Shown here: one piece after another, positions 33,075-44,616 of the stretch
Numbering within the stretch: the stretch's first letter is position 1
How the letters are laid out: the number at the start of each line of letters is the position of its first letter
Source of the DNA: Chlorops oryzae
Lineage: Eukaryota; Arthropoda; Insecta; Diptera; Chloropidae
Direction of reading: 5' to 3'
Length of the DNA: 64,000 nt
Assembly: GCA_020466095.1 (NCBI GenBank)
Contig: CM035807.1
Location: 44,423,100 to 44,487,099, forward strand
Position numbers and translations under genes: made by a program
The notes under the pieces: generated by a model
Database searches by the model: none
Seen by the model: the letters and a program-made list of their open reading frames with translations, nothing else
What the model was told of the DNA's origin: nothing

Positions 33075-34200
33075 AGTTTATTATCGACATTTTCCTGAAC
33101 CGCGAATAACGCGATTGGATATTAAACGAGAGCATGGATTTACGGGAAAACGGCTAGGTATGTTAAAAAAATTGGGCAGTTAGTTTGTGCGTTATGAAGC
33201 CATTTGAAAAACCTTATAAAAATTGACATTATTAAAAAAATATCGCCATATTTTTGATATACCGAATACAGGTTAAATATATATCGATCGCTTCGTAATT
33301 GCGTGGCATGAGAAATACATAGGATTATTCACAAAGGCGTGTTAAAACTTGGATCGGAACGAAAAATGCGACTTCTTGAAATTTAAGACTTTTCGTATCG
33401 CAGCACTTTAATGAGCAGTTAAATTTTCCAATTTTGATGCTAATTTCCGAAGATTGCTGAAATTGTTGTGCAATTCCGTTTAAGATTATTTATGACGAGC
33501 TAAAAAAATGGGCTTATCGTTTGACGGGGTGGAGTTTCGTATAGATCCTGATGTAAGTATGGCAGAACATGGATTTTTCGTGGAATATGGCTGGAGCCAT
33601 GAAAATTGTCGGATTGCAAAAAGGCATTGATAATTAGCCGAAATCAAAATAAAGTTAGCCTTTAAATTCCACAGTGAAAAATCTTTCAAAGAATATTTTT
33701 GATTCTGATGATCAATTTACCAATTGCTTCCAGCTTTAGGGACGTAGTTAAACCGGTGGATTGATTTGAACAATGTACGCACCGCGTTGGAGTTACGGCA
33801 ATGTAATTTAAGACATAAGCAAACGGCATCAGAAGAAGGCAGTACTGCCGCGGAACGAAGTAGTTATACGCTACCAGTTCTAGAGGATAGTCGTCTATGA
33901 CGCTGGTCGCGTAGCATGTAATGGCATAATACGTTGCGGACCAATGAACTCGAAAAGATATCGCTGCCAAGAGTTTCAGAGCTTAATGTGCGGCTTACTT
34001 GGCTAACAAAGCTATTCAATCAGAGTAATTCGGCAAATTTTTATGCAGTTTGTGGTCGTTTCGAAGAACTAACTTTGCGTGAGCTAAATAACTGTTAGAA
34101 AACGGGATTGCGAATAAAAGATTTATTCGATATTCGAAAATCATTTTAGAAAAAGCCCGCCGGAAAAAACCCGTTTAACGATCGGTTGAAACAATCCCGT
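33075..34200. other. Noisy duplicate of the right foldback end and adjacent BEL sequence
   Basis: 33440-33735 is a corrupted copy of 34464-34670, and 33736-34110 is a corrupted copy of the BEL sequence beyond the insertion (34684-34965): GTACGCACCGCGTTGGAGTT, CTATGACGCTGGTCGCG and GATATCGCTGCCAAG are shared in order with many small insertions, deletions and mismatches between. The first 350 bp resemble damaged 153-bp units. Host sequence past the duplication cannot belong inside the transposon, so an unpolished long-read patch is the simplest explanation. Confidence 0.7.
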
Positions 34201-34683
34201 TTTTATACGATGCTCTGCCCACGCGGTGGCAGAGCATGGATTTTCCGGGAAACGGTGGAGCCGAAAAATGGGAAATTAGATTTTCGTAGAGCCTTTAATG
34301 AACCTTTAAAGAATTAAAAAAAAAATTCGAATTTTTTATCCGAAACAGGTTTTTATCGATGCTCTGCCCCGCGGTGGCAGAGCATGGATTTTCCGGGAAA
34401 CGGCTGGAGCCGAAAATGGGAAATTAGATTTTCGTAGAGCCTTTAATGAGCCGTTAATTCCTGTGCTAATTAAATTGCTGAAATTGTTGTGCAATCCATT
34501 TTTTGGAGCTGCTCTGCCAGCTTAACGTTAAGCTGGAGAACATGGATTTTCCGGGAAATGGCTGGAGCCGAAAATTTCGGATTAGGGCATTTAATTAGCC
34601 TTTAATTAGCCTTTAATGTTCCACATATTTTTTTTTTGATTCTGATGACTTTGCTCTTCCAGCTTTAGGGACGTAGTTAAACC

Positions 34684-36782
34684 GGTGGATAGGATTTGAC
34701 AATGTACGCACCGCGTTGGAGTTACATGTATTTGCTGACGCCTCAGAAAAGGCATACGCCGCGGCGATTTATGTACGCACCATTCTAGAGGATAAGGTGT
34801 CTATGACGCTGGTCGCGGCGAGGGCTAAAGTTGCGCCTAAGAAAACGATATCGCTGCCAAGGTTAGAGCTTTGTGCGGCTTACTTGGCAACAAAGCTATT
34901 CCATCAGGTTTCGAAAAGTCTTGAGGGGTGGTCGTTTCAAGCCTTTGCGTGGACTGACTCAACTATAACGTTAGCGTGGTTGCAGAATGATCCCAGCCGT
35001 TGGTCAACATTTATCGCGAATCGTGTAGCCGCCATACAAGAAATCCTTCCAGCGAACACTTGGTCTCATGTAAGCTCTCAACAAAACCCAGCGGATTGTG
35101 CGTCGAGAGGGGTAACCGCTTGTTTTTTATTACAACATGAGATGTGGTGGAATGGTCCAAGCTTCTTGAGGAAACACCCGAAGGAATGGGTGAGAAAGGA
35201 TACACAAATTTATTCCACGACGCTGGAGTCTAAAAACCGTGAACATGCTACTCATATTACGGCTACTGCGGAAACTTGGGGCGTAATAAGTAAATATTCT
35301 TCGTACAACAAGCTGCGGAGAATTGTAGCTTACGTGAGCCGTTTTGTTTACAATGCGCGTCGGTCGAGTATGGATCGCCAAGGGAAAATCATTGGGTACC
35401 TAACCGGTGCCGAGCTTCAAAATGCTGAAACGATTGTTATAAGGTACACTCAACAATTACATTTTTCTGATGAATTATCTTGTTTCAGGGAAAACAAGCC
35501 GATTTCCTTGCGAAGTAGTTTACATCGCTTAAGGCCATTTGTTGACGAATCTGGAATGCTACGCGTTGGAGGTCGATTGGAAAAGCTTTCAGCGAACTTT
35601 GAATCAAGGCACCCTATCATATTGCCAAAGAAAGCCTCAATCGCTCGTCTCATAATAAGTGATTTGCATTTGAACACACATTACGGCGGCCCACAGATGG
35701 TTCAAACTCTTTTACTACGTAGGTTTTGGATTCCAGGTGCGCGAAATCTGGTGCGAAAAACATATAGAAATTGCGTCAAGTGCACTATACTAAATCGCAA
35801 ACCGATGCAACAAATCATGGCGGACCTACCTGAATGCCGATTATCATACACGAGATGCTTCCTTTGTACGGCCGTGGATTATGCCGGTCCGTTTTCAGTC
35901 AAGTTCTCTGCGGGACGTGGCGCTAAGGTGACAAAGGGGTACGTAAGCACTTTTGTTTGCATGAGCACAGGCGCAATGCACCTGGAGCTAGCCAGCGATT
36001 TGTCAACGATTGCATTCTTGAATGCTTTCAAGAGATTTATATCTAGAAGAGGGATTTGTCGAGATGTCCATTCGGACAATGGAACCAACTTTGTCGGTGC
36101 CAGTAAGGAACTAAAAACCATGTTTCAAGCTGCAATGTGCGATGGCAATATCGCCAACTACTTTGCTGAATCCAATATTACATGGCATTTCAACCGCCCT
36201 AACGCGCCACACATGGGTGGTTATTGGGAAACTGGCGTTAAAAGATTGAAATATTTTTTGAAGCGAACGCTCGGTGATCATTTACTAACATTTGAGGAGT
36301 TCACCACCCTATTGACGGAGATGGAAGCTTGCTAAAATTCTAGACCTCTGTGCGTTTACGCTCCTGATGCTACGGACGCGAACGTACTGACCCCAGGGCA
36401 TTTTATAATCGGAGAAGCCCTGAAATCTATACCAGACGCTAACGAAGCTTCTGCCAGCCCTAACTTGACTCAGCGGTGGGACCTTCTTGTTGCGATGAAG
36501 AGGCACTTCTGGAATCGATGGCGAAATGAGTACATTGTTAGTCTCCAAAAACGAGTTAAGTGGTTTAGAGAAATGCCAAACATAAGGGAGGATGATGTCG
36601 TTATCATTCTGGGTGAGCGAGCCCCTCCGATGAAGTGGAAGCTTGGAAGGGTGATCCGATGCATGCCCGGCACGGATGGGCTTGTGCGGGTTGCAGCCGT
36701 CCGGACAGCTGATGGAGAGATGTTGCGTCCTATCAATAAGCTTTGCATTTTGCCGACTAAAAATGATATTTTTTCTCTTTAA
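34684..36782 (+). pseudogene. BEL/Pao RNase H, integrase and DUF5641 tail (copy 2)
   Basis: Coding sequence resumes after the second 9-bp duplication in the frame of the RT. RNase H: LHVFADASEKAYAAAIYVR, LPRLELCAAYLATK, AWTDSTITLAWL. Then SSQQNPADCASRG and DESGMLRVGGRLEKL. Integrase: zinc module HLNTHYGG with CVKC; core D in AVDYAGPF, D in DVHSDNGTNFVGA, E in MGGYWETGVKRLK. One base is missing near 36335, ending the first frame at MEAC; the next frame continues with NSRPLCV and the DUF5641 tail (36465-36782: MKWKLGRVIRCMPGTDGLVR, RPINKLCILP). All visible catalytic residues are kept. Confidence 0.94.
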
Positions 36783-36864
36783 CTCGTTCACATGATTTAA
36801 TTCAAACCTTACGTTTCAATAAGTTAAGTCTTTTGTAAATTACACTGCTATTGTTGAACTCGTA

Positions 36865-37055
36865 TGTTCAAGGCCGGCGGTATGATGCGGCGCTAATTGC
36901 ATATTACCTAGTGTAGCGTACTCCTCCTTATTTTATTCCTCTTTTGTGAGTGAGTAAGTCAGTCAATAAAGTACAACAGAGCTATTCGTACGCGTTTGCT
37001 TTCCTTTCGAAATCTCAAGTGATCTGTTCACTGCATCGCATAAATTCATACGACA
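36865..37055 (+). repeat. Probable 3' LTR of BEL/Pao copy 2
   Basis: Starts TGTTCAAGGCCGGCGGTATG, a typical BEL/Pao LTR beginning, 82 bp after the pol stop, and ends at ATACGACA. An AATAAA polyadenylation signal lies at 36965. The 5' LTR is not in the window, so the end cannot be verified by comparison. Confidence 0.6.
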
Positions 37056-37081
37056 GGTGATATACTTGTGCGCTGATTAAA

Positions 37082-37414
37082 AATCCTCCCGCAACGCAAC
37101 ACAATGTTTTATATGAAATAATATGCAAGGGCACCAACAATACGCAATGTGACAAAGTTTATATAGGAACGACAAGACGAGCGCTAGGCATAAGAATTTC
37201 AGAACATAAGACGGATGCAAGAAACAAAAAAATGCCAACAGCACTGGCTCAACACTTGACAACTACCAACAACGCATCTGATTTTGACAATACGCGAATT
37301 TTGGATATCGAAAGAAAATGGGACAAAAGGTTAACTTTGGAAAGCTTACGCATACAACAAAAAATTGACAGGGCGGTAATTTTGAAAGAGGATAAAGAAA
37401 AAATTAAAATATAA
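37082..37414 (+). pseudogene. Penelope-like retroelement, GIY-YIG endonuclease end
   Basis: Penelope-like elements carry a C-terminal GIY-YIG nuclease that nicks target DNA. The open frame reads NVLYEIICKGTNNTQCDKVY, then IGTTRRALGIRISEHK, which covers the GIY and YIG-type strands and the arginine helix, and ends IDRAVILKEDKEKIKI before TAA. The downstream AGTGGCGAAACGCGTAGG is like 3' regions of such elements. No RT is present upstream, where the BEL LTR lies: a 5'-truncated copy, the usual product of target-primed insertion. Confidence 0.8.
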
Positions 37415-37569
37415 TAATTATTTTATTATTTAATAAACAGGCTCCCTGAGGATCTCGCAAAAAGTGGCGAAACGCGTAGGAGAAAACACAAAGTAAAAAT
37501 GTTTTAATTGTGCGGAATCAACACTGGACAGTAAACCCCATTAACATTGGAAACTCATTATTATTATAA

Positions 37570-38640
37570 TTTTTCTTGTTTTTCTGCAAAAGGGCTATAG
37601 CTTTTTATTGTTCATTTTCGTGAAGTATGGTTTGATCCAAATAGGTGAAATTTAATTTTCGGGTTTCATTCTTTAGCCATACTTTGTCTCCTATTTGAAA
37701 TTTTCTGACTTTTGCACCCTTATCGTAGTATCGTTTGGATTTTTCTTTGGCTTACTTTTGATTCTCTCGTACTAATTGATTAGTCCTCTGGATTTGATAT
37801 TTTAATATTTTCGAGTAGTCATCTGAGTTGTAGAGGCTCCGGTTTTTTTTTCAAATTTACTGATACCTCTGAAAATAAATGCAAAAAGTGTTCTTTGAGG
37901 CATTTGTTTAGTTGCAGAACGCACGCACAGTTACTGCCGTCCTCTTTGCTGAAACTTCTGAGGAATTCCGCTACAGGACGGTGGGTCCTTTTGAGAGCTC
38001 CATTTGCTTGTGGATGATAGGGTGTTGTATATTTTTCTTAATGCCCAAAAGATTACACGTCTATTTCAATATTTGTGATGTGAAATTGGTGCCGTTATCC
38101 GTGACTTAAACTCTAGGAATACAGAATCTTTATATTACAATAGTTCATTAAAAAATGCTTTAGAAACTGCTGTTGTTTCTGCATCTGGTATCGCTGAACA
38201 TATGAAGTATTTTGAAAAGTCATCTATTACTGTTAATATGGATTTGTTGCCACTTGTAGTAGTGGCCCTACCATGTCCGTAAATATTTTGTCGAACGGTG
38301 CATGTGCTGTATCTGTAATTACCAGAGGCATTTTGTCCTTTATTCAGCATTTATTTTGTTGACGTTTATTGCAATTTTTTACATAATCCCGAATTTCTCT
38401 CTGCATGCCGTTCTACTTGTACTGGCGTCGGGTGTGGAAGTATGTGTTTGCAGCTCCTCTATATCCTCTCAGGGGTCTATCATGAAAATGTTTAAGGACT
38501 TTCTTGATGTGCTTTTTATCTGTCAAAAAGATCGCCATATGCTCCATCTCATCCTGACTCCTGTTTTCTTAGCCTTTTGCGTTATTTTCAGTATCTTTCT
38601 TCTCTGGGTGTATTTCTTTAATTGCTTAATCTTGTGCTCT
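37570..38640 (-). pseudogene. Gypsy copy B integrase
   Basis: Read on the minus strand across several frames. A histidine pair (HFHD with surrounding HDRPLRGYRG) marks the zinc module. The core appears as ILTVIDDFSKYFICSAIPDA (38350-38135) and VTDNGTNFTSQI. The C-terminal part reads AKEKSKRYYDKGAKVRKFQI and GDKVWLKNE near 37680. Many stops; the position of the glutamate is unclear. Confidence 0.8.
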
Positions 38641-39897
38641 TGTCACAACGGATATATTATTTTCTAAATACGTCAGTCGACTTAGTGCGTCCGCATTTAA
38701 ATTAGTTTTTCCAAACTGATTACAAACTTCAAAGTCATATGCTGAGAGCTTGTGACTGAATCGTGCCAACCGCGATGTTTGGTCCTTCAAATAAGCAATT
38801 CCTTTTAACAGTTACTGATCTGTGAAAGTTGTGAACGGCGTTCGTGAGAGATAACACCTAAAATTTTTTGTCACCCGCACAATTGCCAGCGATTCCTTTT
38901 CTATGGTCGCATCTAGTTTTTCCGTGTCGCTCAAAGCTCGGCTAGCGAACGCAATAAGATGATCTTCTTCAGGATCACCTTGTGACAGGACTGCCTAGTG
39001 CCTCATTGTATGCGTCTGTCGTTCATATAAATGGTTTCGAAAATGTGCATATTTCAAATTGGGGGACTTGTGATAGCTTGTTTTAAAGTTTCGACCGCAT
39101 TCTGGCAGTTCTCAGTCCAGACAAAATTGACATGCTTTTTTTTAATAAAACTGTTCGTGGAAATAGTAATTTCGGTGCATTCGGAATGATTTTCGGTAGT
39201 TATTCACCAGACCCACAAATGATTGTAATCCCTCTTTCCAATTTTTGACGCATTCTACATTTCCAGGATCTGGAAGTACACCTACTTCCCACCACTTATG
39301 ACCCAAATAAATTACTTCTTTTCTCAGGAACTGACATTTCTTTGTTTGTATTTTGAGTTGAGTTTCTCTTAATGCTTGTAATACTCTTCTTAGGCACCTA
39401 TCATGCTCAGCCAAGTTTAATCTGTAAATGACAATGTCGTCCAAATATACGAAACAGTCGATCCCTCGAAGGCCAGCCAGAACGATGTCAACAATTCTTG
39501 GGAATGTCGCTGGAGCTCCCGTTAGTTCGAAAAGCATTCGTACGAATTCATTATGTCCCATTCCGGTGGTGAAATCTAAAGATCTAAGGTGGTAAAGTAT
39601 CTGCTGAAACCCAATTGATCCACGATTTCATCAATTCGTGGTATTGGAAATACTTGCTGTATGGTTCGTTACTTTAATTGTCGGAAATCCACTACCATTC
39701 GCCATTTCTTTTTTACGTCTGCACCACTCTTTTTTGTTACTAGAATGATTGAAGCGTTCCATGGAGATTTGCTCGGCGCTATGATTCCTTGCTCCAACAT
39801 TTCCTTGACCTGTTTGTTAATTTCTGCTTTTTGAACCTCAGGTAGGCGATATTGTCTTATATTTAATGGAATTTTTTCAATTTGCATCTCTTGCTTC
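38641..39897 (-). pseudogene. Gypsy copy B reverse transcriptase and RNase H
   Basis: RT N-terminus at 39887-39669 (EQGIIAPSKSPWNASIILVT, MVVDFRQLK). After a frame break, 39561-39142 has LTGAPATFPRIVDIVL and the active site CFVYLDDIVIY, then KCQFLRKEVIYLGH. The usual MPFGL before the palm is MLFEL here. RNase H follows in broken frames (FVWTENCQNAVETLK, IAFASRALSDTEK, LNADALSRLTYLE). Confidence 0.88.
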
Positions 39898-40110
39898 AGT
39901 ACATTTTTATGGCTAAGTGCATAACTTTAATATGAAACACGTCCGCAAAGTCCTTGCATATTGCAAAAATGAACTGTTTTTCGCCATTCATTAGAGTGTC
40001 ATCTTGGCGCAATGTTATAATCGTATTTCATCTTTCATTAGTTTCCTTATTCTCACATTCGTTAATTGTTGAGTATACTTGTGTTTGGTAATCTGTCAGG
40101 GGAAAAAACT

Positions 40111-40443
40111 CTAAATCTTTCCCTTTTTTTTCAATTTTTCTGCTACTTCTGAAGCGTTTCGTACTGATATATACCCAATTCCATTTCTTGGTTTAGTCAG
40201 TGTTTCGCCAATATACAATTTTGCATATGTTCCCTTTTTATGTACCACTATTTCATCTATCAGTAGTCCAGTGTGGATTGGAATTATCCTGACTGTGCGA
40301 GGTGGGACTGTGACAGTCGCTGCTATACTAATCCATTTCTCTTGACTCAATGACGTTAGTGGTAACGTTGATATCTCACTACCTTTTTCTTTAAAGGTTA
40401 GTCGTTTCTTGATTGTGTCCATAATAGTTCTGTTCCAGAGCAT
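40111..40443 (-). pseudogene. Gypsy copy B protease-RT linker fragment
   Basis: Open minus-strand stretch of 110 codons between the protease and RT. It reads TVTVPPRTVRIIPIHTG and GIGYISVRNASEVA, like the linker that precedes the RT in Gypsy polyproteins. No catalytic motif. Assigned from its position and this wording only. Confidence 0.6.
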
Positions 40444-40479
40444 GTCTCGCCCAAGGAGTCATATTCTGGCATAATACTA

Positions 40480-40953
40480 TCAAGTAGAAGCACTTGTACT
40501 TTAAATCTGGATTTATTTTATATGCAACTTCCACTCATCTGATTGTACGAGCTTTCCCCCAAACACTCCTCTTAAAAATATTCGCTCCTCTTCATTAATG
40601 AACGTATTTTCCGATAGTGCTTCTTTCTTTATCCAACTCGTGTCGGCTCCTGAATCAACTTAAAAGGTAACTTTTCCATCTTCGCAGGGTATTTCGATGT
40701 AAGCATCCTCTTGTTGTGCATTCGAGGAAGCGTACGTTATAAAATTACTAAATTCCTTACCTCTCGGAGATTTCTTCAATGTTCCAACTAGCAACGAGGG
40801 AGTGTTTTTGTTTTCTGTAGGCTGCATCTCTCCCGTTTCCCACAAGGCATAAGCGCGAACCTTTATAACATCATTGAATGAAAATCTTTTCTTCATTACT
40901 TTTGTTTTTATTTCCCTTTCTCTTTTAAAGTTGTTGCTCAAACCTATTTCCAT
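40480..40953 (-). pseudogene. Gypsy copy B aspartic protease
   Basis: The frame 40953-40660 ends in EIPCEDGKVTF and a stop; the same frame continues after the stop with VDSGADTSWIKKEAL, in which DSGAD is the protease active-site signature, then an RGVFGGKLVQ-like strand. The upstream part is a spacer. The stop sits immediately before the active site. Confidence 0.75.
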
Positions 40954-41549
40954 TTATTTTAACAATTCGTTTTCCATTTTTTTCTGGCAGGACTCGTCAT
41001 CTTCGTCACTTTGAGGCTTGATTTGTTTTGCACTTCGTTTTTCTTCGTGCATTTCTATTCTTTTCGAAAATCATTTTTAGGTTTTAATTCAGTCTAGGTT
41101 TTTTCCTATTGCTTTATTTTTTGATTTCTTGTTTTCGTGATGGGCAGAGTATGGCCTCTTTTTGTCTTTTATTTGGGCATTCCAGTCTATTGGCCAAGAC
41201 TGGGCCGTGGTGCGTTTCCCGGGCTCGGCTGCTGTTGTTGAGTACAGTTCCTAGCGATATGATCCTTCCCTTTGCACCTGAAGCTTATATTATTTGTTCC
41301 GCTGTTTTGCGAGATATTTTGATGCGTGTTTGCCGCACGTTGTGGAGGTTGCTGCATTCTGTTCTGGCGTATATTACCTCGAAAACAAAAATTATTTGTG
41401 CTGTGTCCTCTTACCTCGCAGCGTTTCCAAAAAAGGCTACTTTGCTATTTTCTACAATTTTCGAACTCATTTCCTAGCCTTGAACAATATGTGCATTTCA
41501 GGACAGTCTTTGGTGGTCTATATAATTCTTATTTCGTAATGTTCGTGTT

Positions 41550-42492
41550 TTAAGGACAATTTAGTCCTGCCTCGTGCCGATAATTACCACATAGATTGCA
41601 AAGTGCTGTATTTCTTTGTTTGAAACAAACGTCCAATAAATGACCGTTTTCGTTGCAGAACGAGCATGCTAGATCTGTTTGTCTCGGTATCACGTTTAGT
41701 GCATTTGTGTTAATTGTTGTTGAACATGGGGCGTTTGGAGCTTTTATTCGTGACAAATCTTCTAACTTAATCGCTGATTCGATTAATCTCTTATTGCTCG
41801 TTCCCGTTTATTTATTTGTTATTTTTTGTCTCTGAGGCCCGTAAGGAATCGTCTCGCCGTCAAATCGTGATATTCCCATAAGGAAGATTTTGCCTCTGCT
41901 TCGATCTATTTTTCTTTTATTGCTTTTTCGGCTTCATTCAGATATGTTTTCATTCTGGCTTCAAAAAGGCTCGCACGTTCCCCTCCTCTTTGACAGGCGT
42001 TGTCTATATCCAATCACACGTCTTCTAATGTTATTCTCTTTGCATATGTGTTCGTCACAAAGTGGCACATTTTATCTAGGTTATTGAATCTCTTTGGATT
42101 CATTCTTTCAAAAGCGTCTCCTGTTAATCGATGCTTTACTGTGTTTATGACTCTTTGTATATGGTCATCGTCGATTGTAGATTTCAGAATATCGCATCCT
42201 CTTAAAAATTTCAGCACTTCTTCTTTAAGAACTGATTTTCGTTGCCATTGTAATCTAAATTCTTGGTATGTAATTGAAATTGGTTTTTCCTAGGGGGTGT
42301 GGTGTTGGTCGATGTGGCGGGTTGGCACGGTGGCAAAGGCCGGCTAGCTCGCCGCTTGGCGTGGGCTTTACCACCCCGCACAACAACCCTATTCCAATTA
42401 TACGTTTCATCGTGCCAATAAATCGGGTTCAGTGAAGTGAATAAAAATGAAAAAAAAGAAAAAGGAAGAAGGAAAACAAAAATAAAATTCAA
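41550..42492 (-). pseudogene. Gypsy copy B gag with zinc knuckles
   Basis: 42492-42211 is a proline and arginine-rich N-terminal part ending NQFQLHTKNLDYNGNENQFL; after a frameshift 42217-42014 reads LKFLRGCDILKSTIDDDH and NTVKHRLTGDAFERMNPKRF, a capsid-like region. 41756-41550 has CSFCNENGHLLDVC and CNLCGNYRHEAGLNC, two CCHC-type knuckles (the second with altered spacing). Confidence 0.75.
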
Positions 42493-44616
42493 AAGAAAGG
42501 AAAAAAATTAATTTAAAAGGTAAGTTGCAAAAAAAAAAATTTTTAAGACACAAATATGCCTACTGTCCACACAAGAAATAGATACACACCCTATGATCAC
42601 TTATCCATCCACAAACACCCTAACCATACACAACACACACTGTCCTCATCCATAACGATTCCCAGTCATACTCCGCCCATAATTCTCTCCGCCTACACGT
42701 CCCAGTCCAAGTCAGGAGCTGCCCCACCTCTCTGTGATCTTCACAGGCCGTGAGTGCGCGGTGGCTCCGGCCTTATTTTTCACGCACTCCCCTTAGTCCG
42801 TATTTTTTTTGTCCGTTTATTCAGGTCCTAGTTCGTATGTCCATCGTTTTGTAGTGAAATACCCCTAAATTATCCCCAGGGAATCCAATGACTTACTCTT
42901 CTTTTTTTTTTATTCCATGTTGAACCTCTGTCGAGTCAAAAAAAAAAACAGATTCACTTAAAAATTTTTAATAATCATTTGTTTTTATTGAAAGAAAAGG
43001 AAACTTCCCTTCCCTTTTTCTATATATATAAGGAAAAAGGAATATAATAAAAATAAAAATAAGAAAAGTTATAGCGATCCACTTAAGGCTTCCATCTATT
43101 CTAGTCCTAAAAAGAGCTACAAAATGTAATAGAAAACAGAAAATTAACATCCTCAAGTTATACCACCGGTCATTAGCTAAAAGCTTTCCATAAGGGTGTA
43201 TTTTCTGTCGCAAATTGTAAAAGGGAGGTAAGTGGATGATATTCACAACCGAAAAAGAAAAGGAGGGGAAGTGCCATACCCCTTATCAAATAGGAGAAAT
43301 ACAGGTTCCAAATGGATCAAACCACCTGGATTGTGGTTATACGGAGCTAAAACTCACCGTTAAAAAAAAAAACATTTTCTTTACTTTTGTTCAGAAAAAT
43401 ATTGCAAAAAAACAAAAAGAAAAAAAAAAAACGAAACAAAGAAAAATAATAAAAAAAATATAAAAAAAACTTTAGAACCCAAAAAATTTAAAAGAAAAAT
43501 TCCCAAAATAAAATTTTATATAAGCCCTATTTTGGTTTATAAGCATGAAAGCCCTAGTTTACCAAATGAGATAGGTCTCAGTTGGAAGTAATACTGAGAT
43601 AAGGCTCTTAGCTAACTGACTGATTTGAGCTCGAATCGCTCCTTTTATATCCTCCCGAGCCCATAAGGTTTCAATGGAAAGGCTTAGAAACATTAGCAAG
43701 TCTAACGGTAGATGCATTTTCAAAACAAAATCTTATGATCATCACCTGACTAAATCTTGGTTATATGCAGCTTCCCTTTGTCTGCTTTCCTCGTGCATTG
43801 CTTTATTGGCATTTTTTTTCCTGCATTACTTTCGCAAGCCCATTCTTTTCAAAGAAAAACAGTGTTTCAACTGTATCATGCCCTTTAGATCATTTTCTTG
43901 ATTGAATGGTGATTTTTAAGTTAGAAGTGTACATCATAATCTTAAATGCAACCCTTCTGGACTCTTCCAATAAAAACATCTGTTGAATGATACATCATTC
44001 CCCTCTGCATTTCAGTGTTACGCCTTTTTCTGCCTTTCTCCCGTTTTCCCCCATTTCTTTCCCTTTTTCCATTCTATCGCTGTTTTTCGCTCCACCGCTC
44101 CCTTACTGGATTCAAGAGGGATCACAGGATTTTGGCGATCAAAAGCAGGTAATATATTTAAAAAAAATATATATATATAATTATGATGGAACAAAAAGGT
44201 GATTCTATCAGTTTATAAGCTTCCCAGACATTCTCATTTTACCCCTATTGTGCCGCGAATTGAGTTTGCTTAATTGTTTGTTTTGTTTTGCTCTCCTCTC
44301 TCTTTCAGCGAAAATTACATGAACTCCCTTGAGGAAATGTGGAGGAAAGAATTCTAATTGATTTCAATCAAGACCTAGTAAAAATAAAAATAAAAAAAAA
44401 CCGGTAAATATATATAATAAAACAAAATCTTTTCTAAACTCAAAAAGAAAACAGAAATATAATTCTTATAAAAAAAAAATAATTCAGCTTAAGACTACGT
44501 GCATTTATATATATATATACATATATACATAAATCTATAACAATAATTCTAAAAAAGAAAATAAATTCATTTATAATTACTAGTGCTAAAAAAAAAATAA
44601 AAAATAAAAAAAATTT
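42493..44616. other. AT-rich, low-complexity stretch
   Basis: Poly-A, poly-T and purine-rich runs throughout (for example 43380-43470), TA microsatellites at 44170 and 44505-44525, and a CA-rich stretch at 42556-42680. No motif-bearing frame in either direction. It may be the leader of Gypsy copy B or part of the separate element to its right. Confidence 0.45.

Larger units (their letters stand above)
28464..34674. mobile_element. Foldback-type DNA transposon, 6.2 kb, 9-bp target duplication
   Basis: Flanked by AGTTAAACC at 28455-28463 and 34675-34683. The outermost 130 bp of both ends, starting ACGTCCCTAAAGCTGGAAGA, are inverted copies with only about two differences. Inside are two opposing arrays of a 153-bp unit around a 290-bp centre. 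Long inverted repeats made of tandem units plus a 9-bp duplication match the Drosophila FB class; a link to Mutator-like elements is possible from the 9-bp length. No transposase gene is present. Segment 33075-34200 is probably assembly noise, so the true length may be about 5.1 kb. Confidence 0.88.
27701..37055 (+). mobile_element. BEL/Pao LTR retrotransposon (copy 2), split by a foldback element
   Basis: RT (27701-28463), then a 6.2-kb foldback insertion, then RNase H, integrase, DUF5641 and a 3' LTR. Outside the foldback and the gap I see only one frame break (about 36335), so this copy is young. The 5' half lies in or beyond the N gap. Confidence 0.9.
37560..42492 (-). mobile_element. Ty3/Gypsy retrotransposon, copy B, heavily decayed
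   Basis: Minus-strand order from the right: gag (42492-41550), protease (40953-40480), RT and RNase H (39897-38641), integrase (38640-37570). The integrase follows RNase H, as in Gypsy. Stops and frameshifts occur every 100-300 bp. It differs from copy A and resembles the 17.6/297-like lineage in RT wording (weak evidence). The 3' LTR was not found; the sequence meets the Penelope fragment. Confidence 0.85.

Noticed and set aside
33686..33970. 94-codon minus-strand frame
   Set aside because: Lies in the noisy duplicate of BEL sequence, antisense to the RNase H region, so it is a by-product.
36309..36791. 160-codon minus-strand frame
   Set aside because: Antisense to the BEL DUF5641 tail, which has clear family motifs on the plus strand.
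38302..38667. 121-codon plus-strand hydrophobic frame
   Set aside because: Antisense to the Gypsy copy B integrase, whose minus-strand wording is recognisable.
41109..42293. Several plus-strand hydrophobic frames
   Set aside because: They are the antisense of the Gypsy copy B gag and linker.
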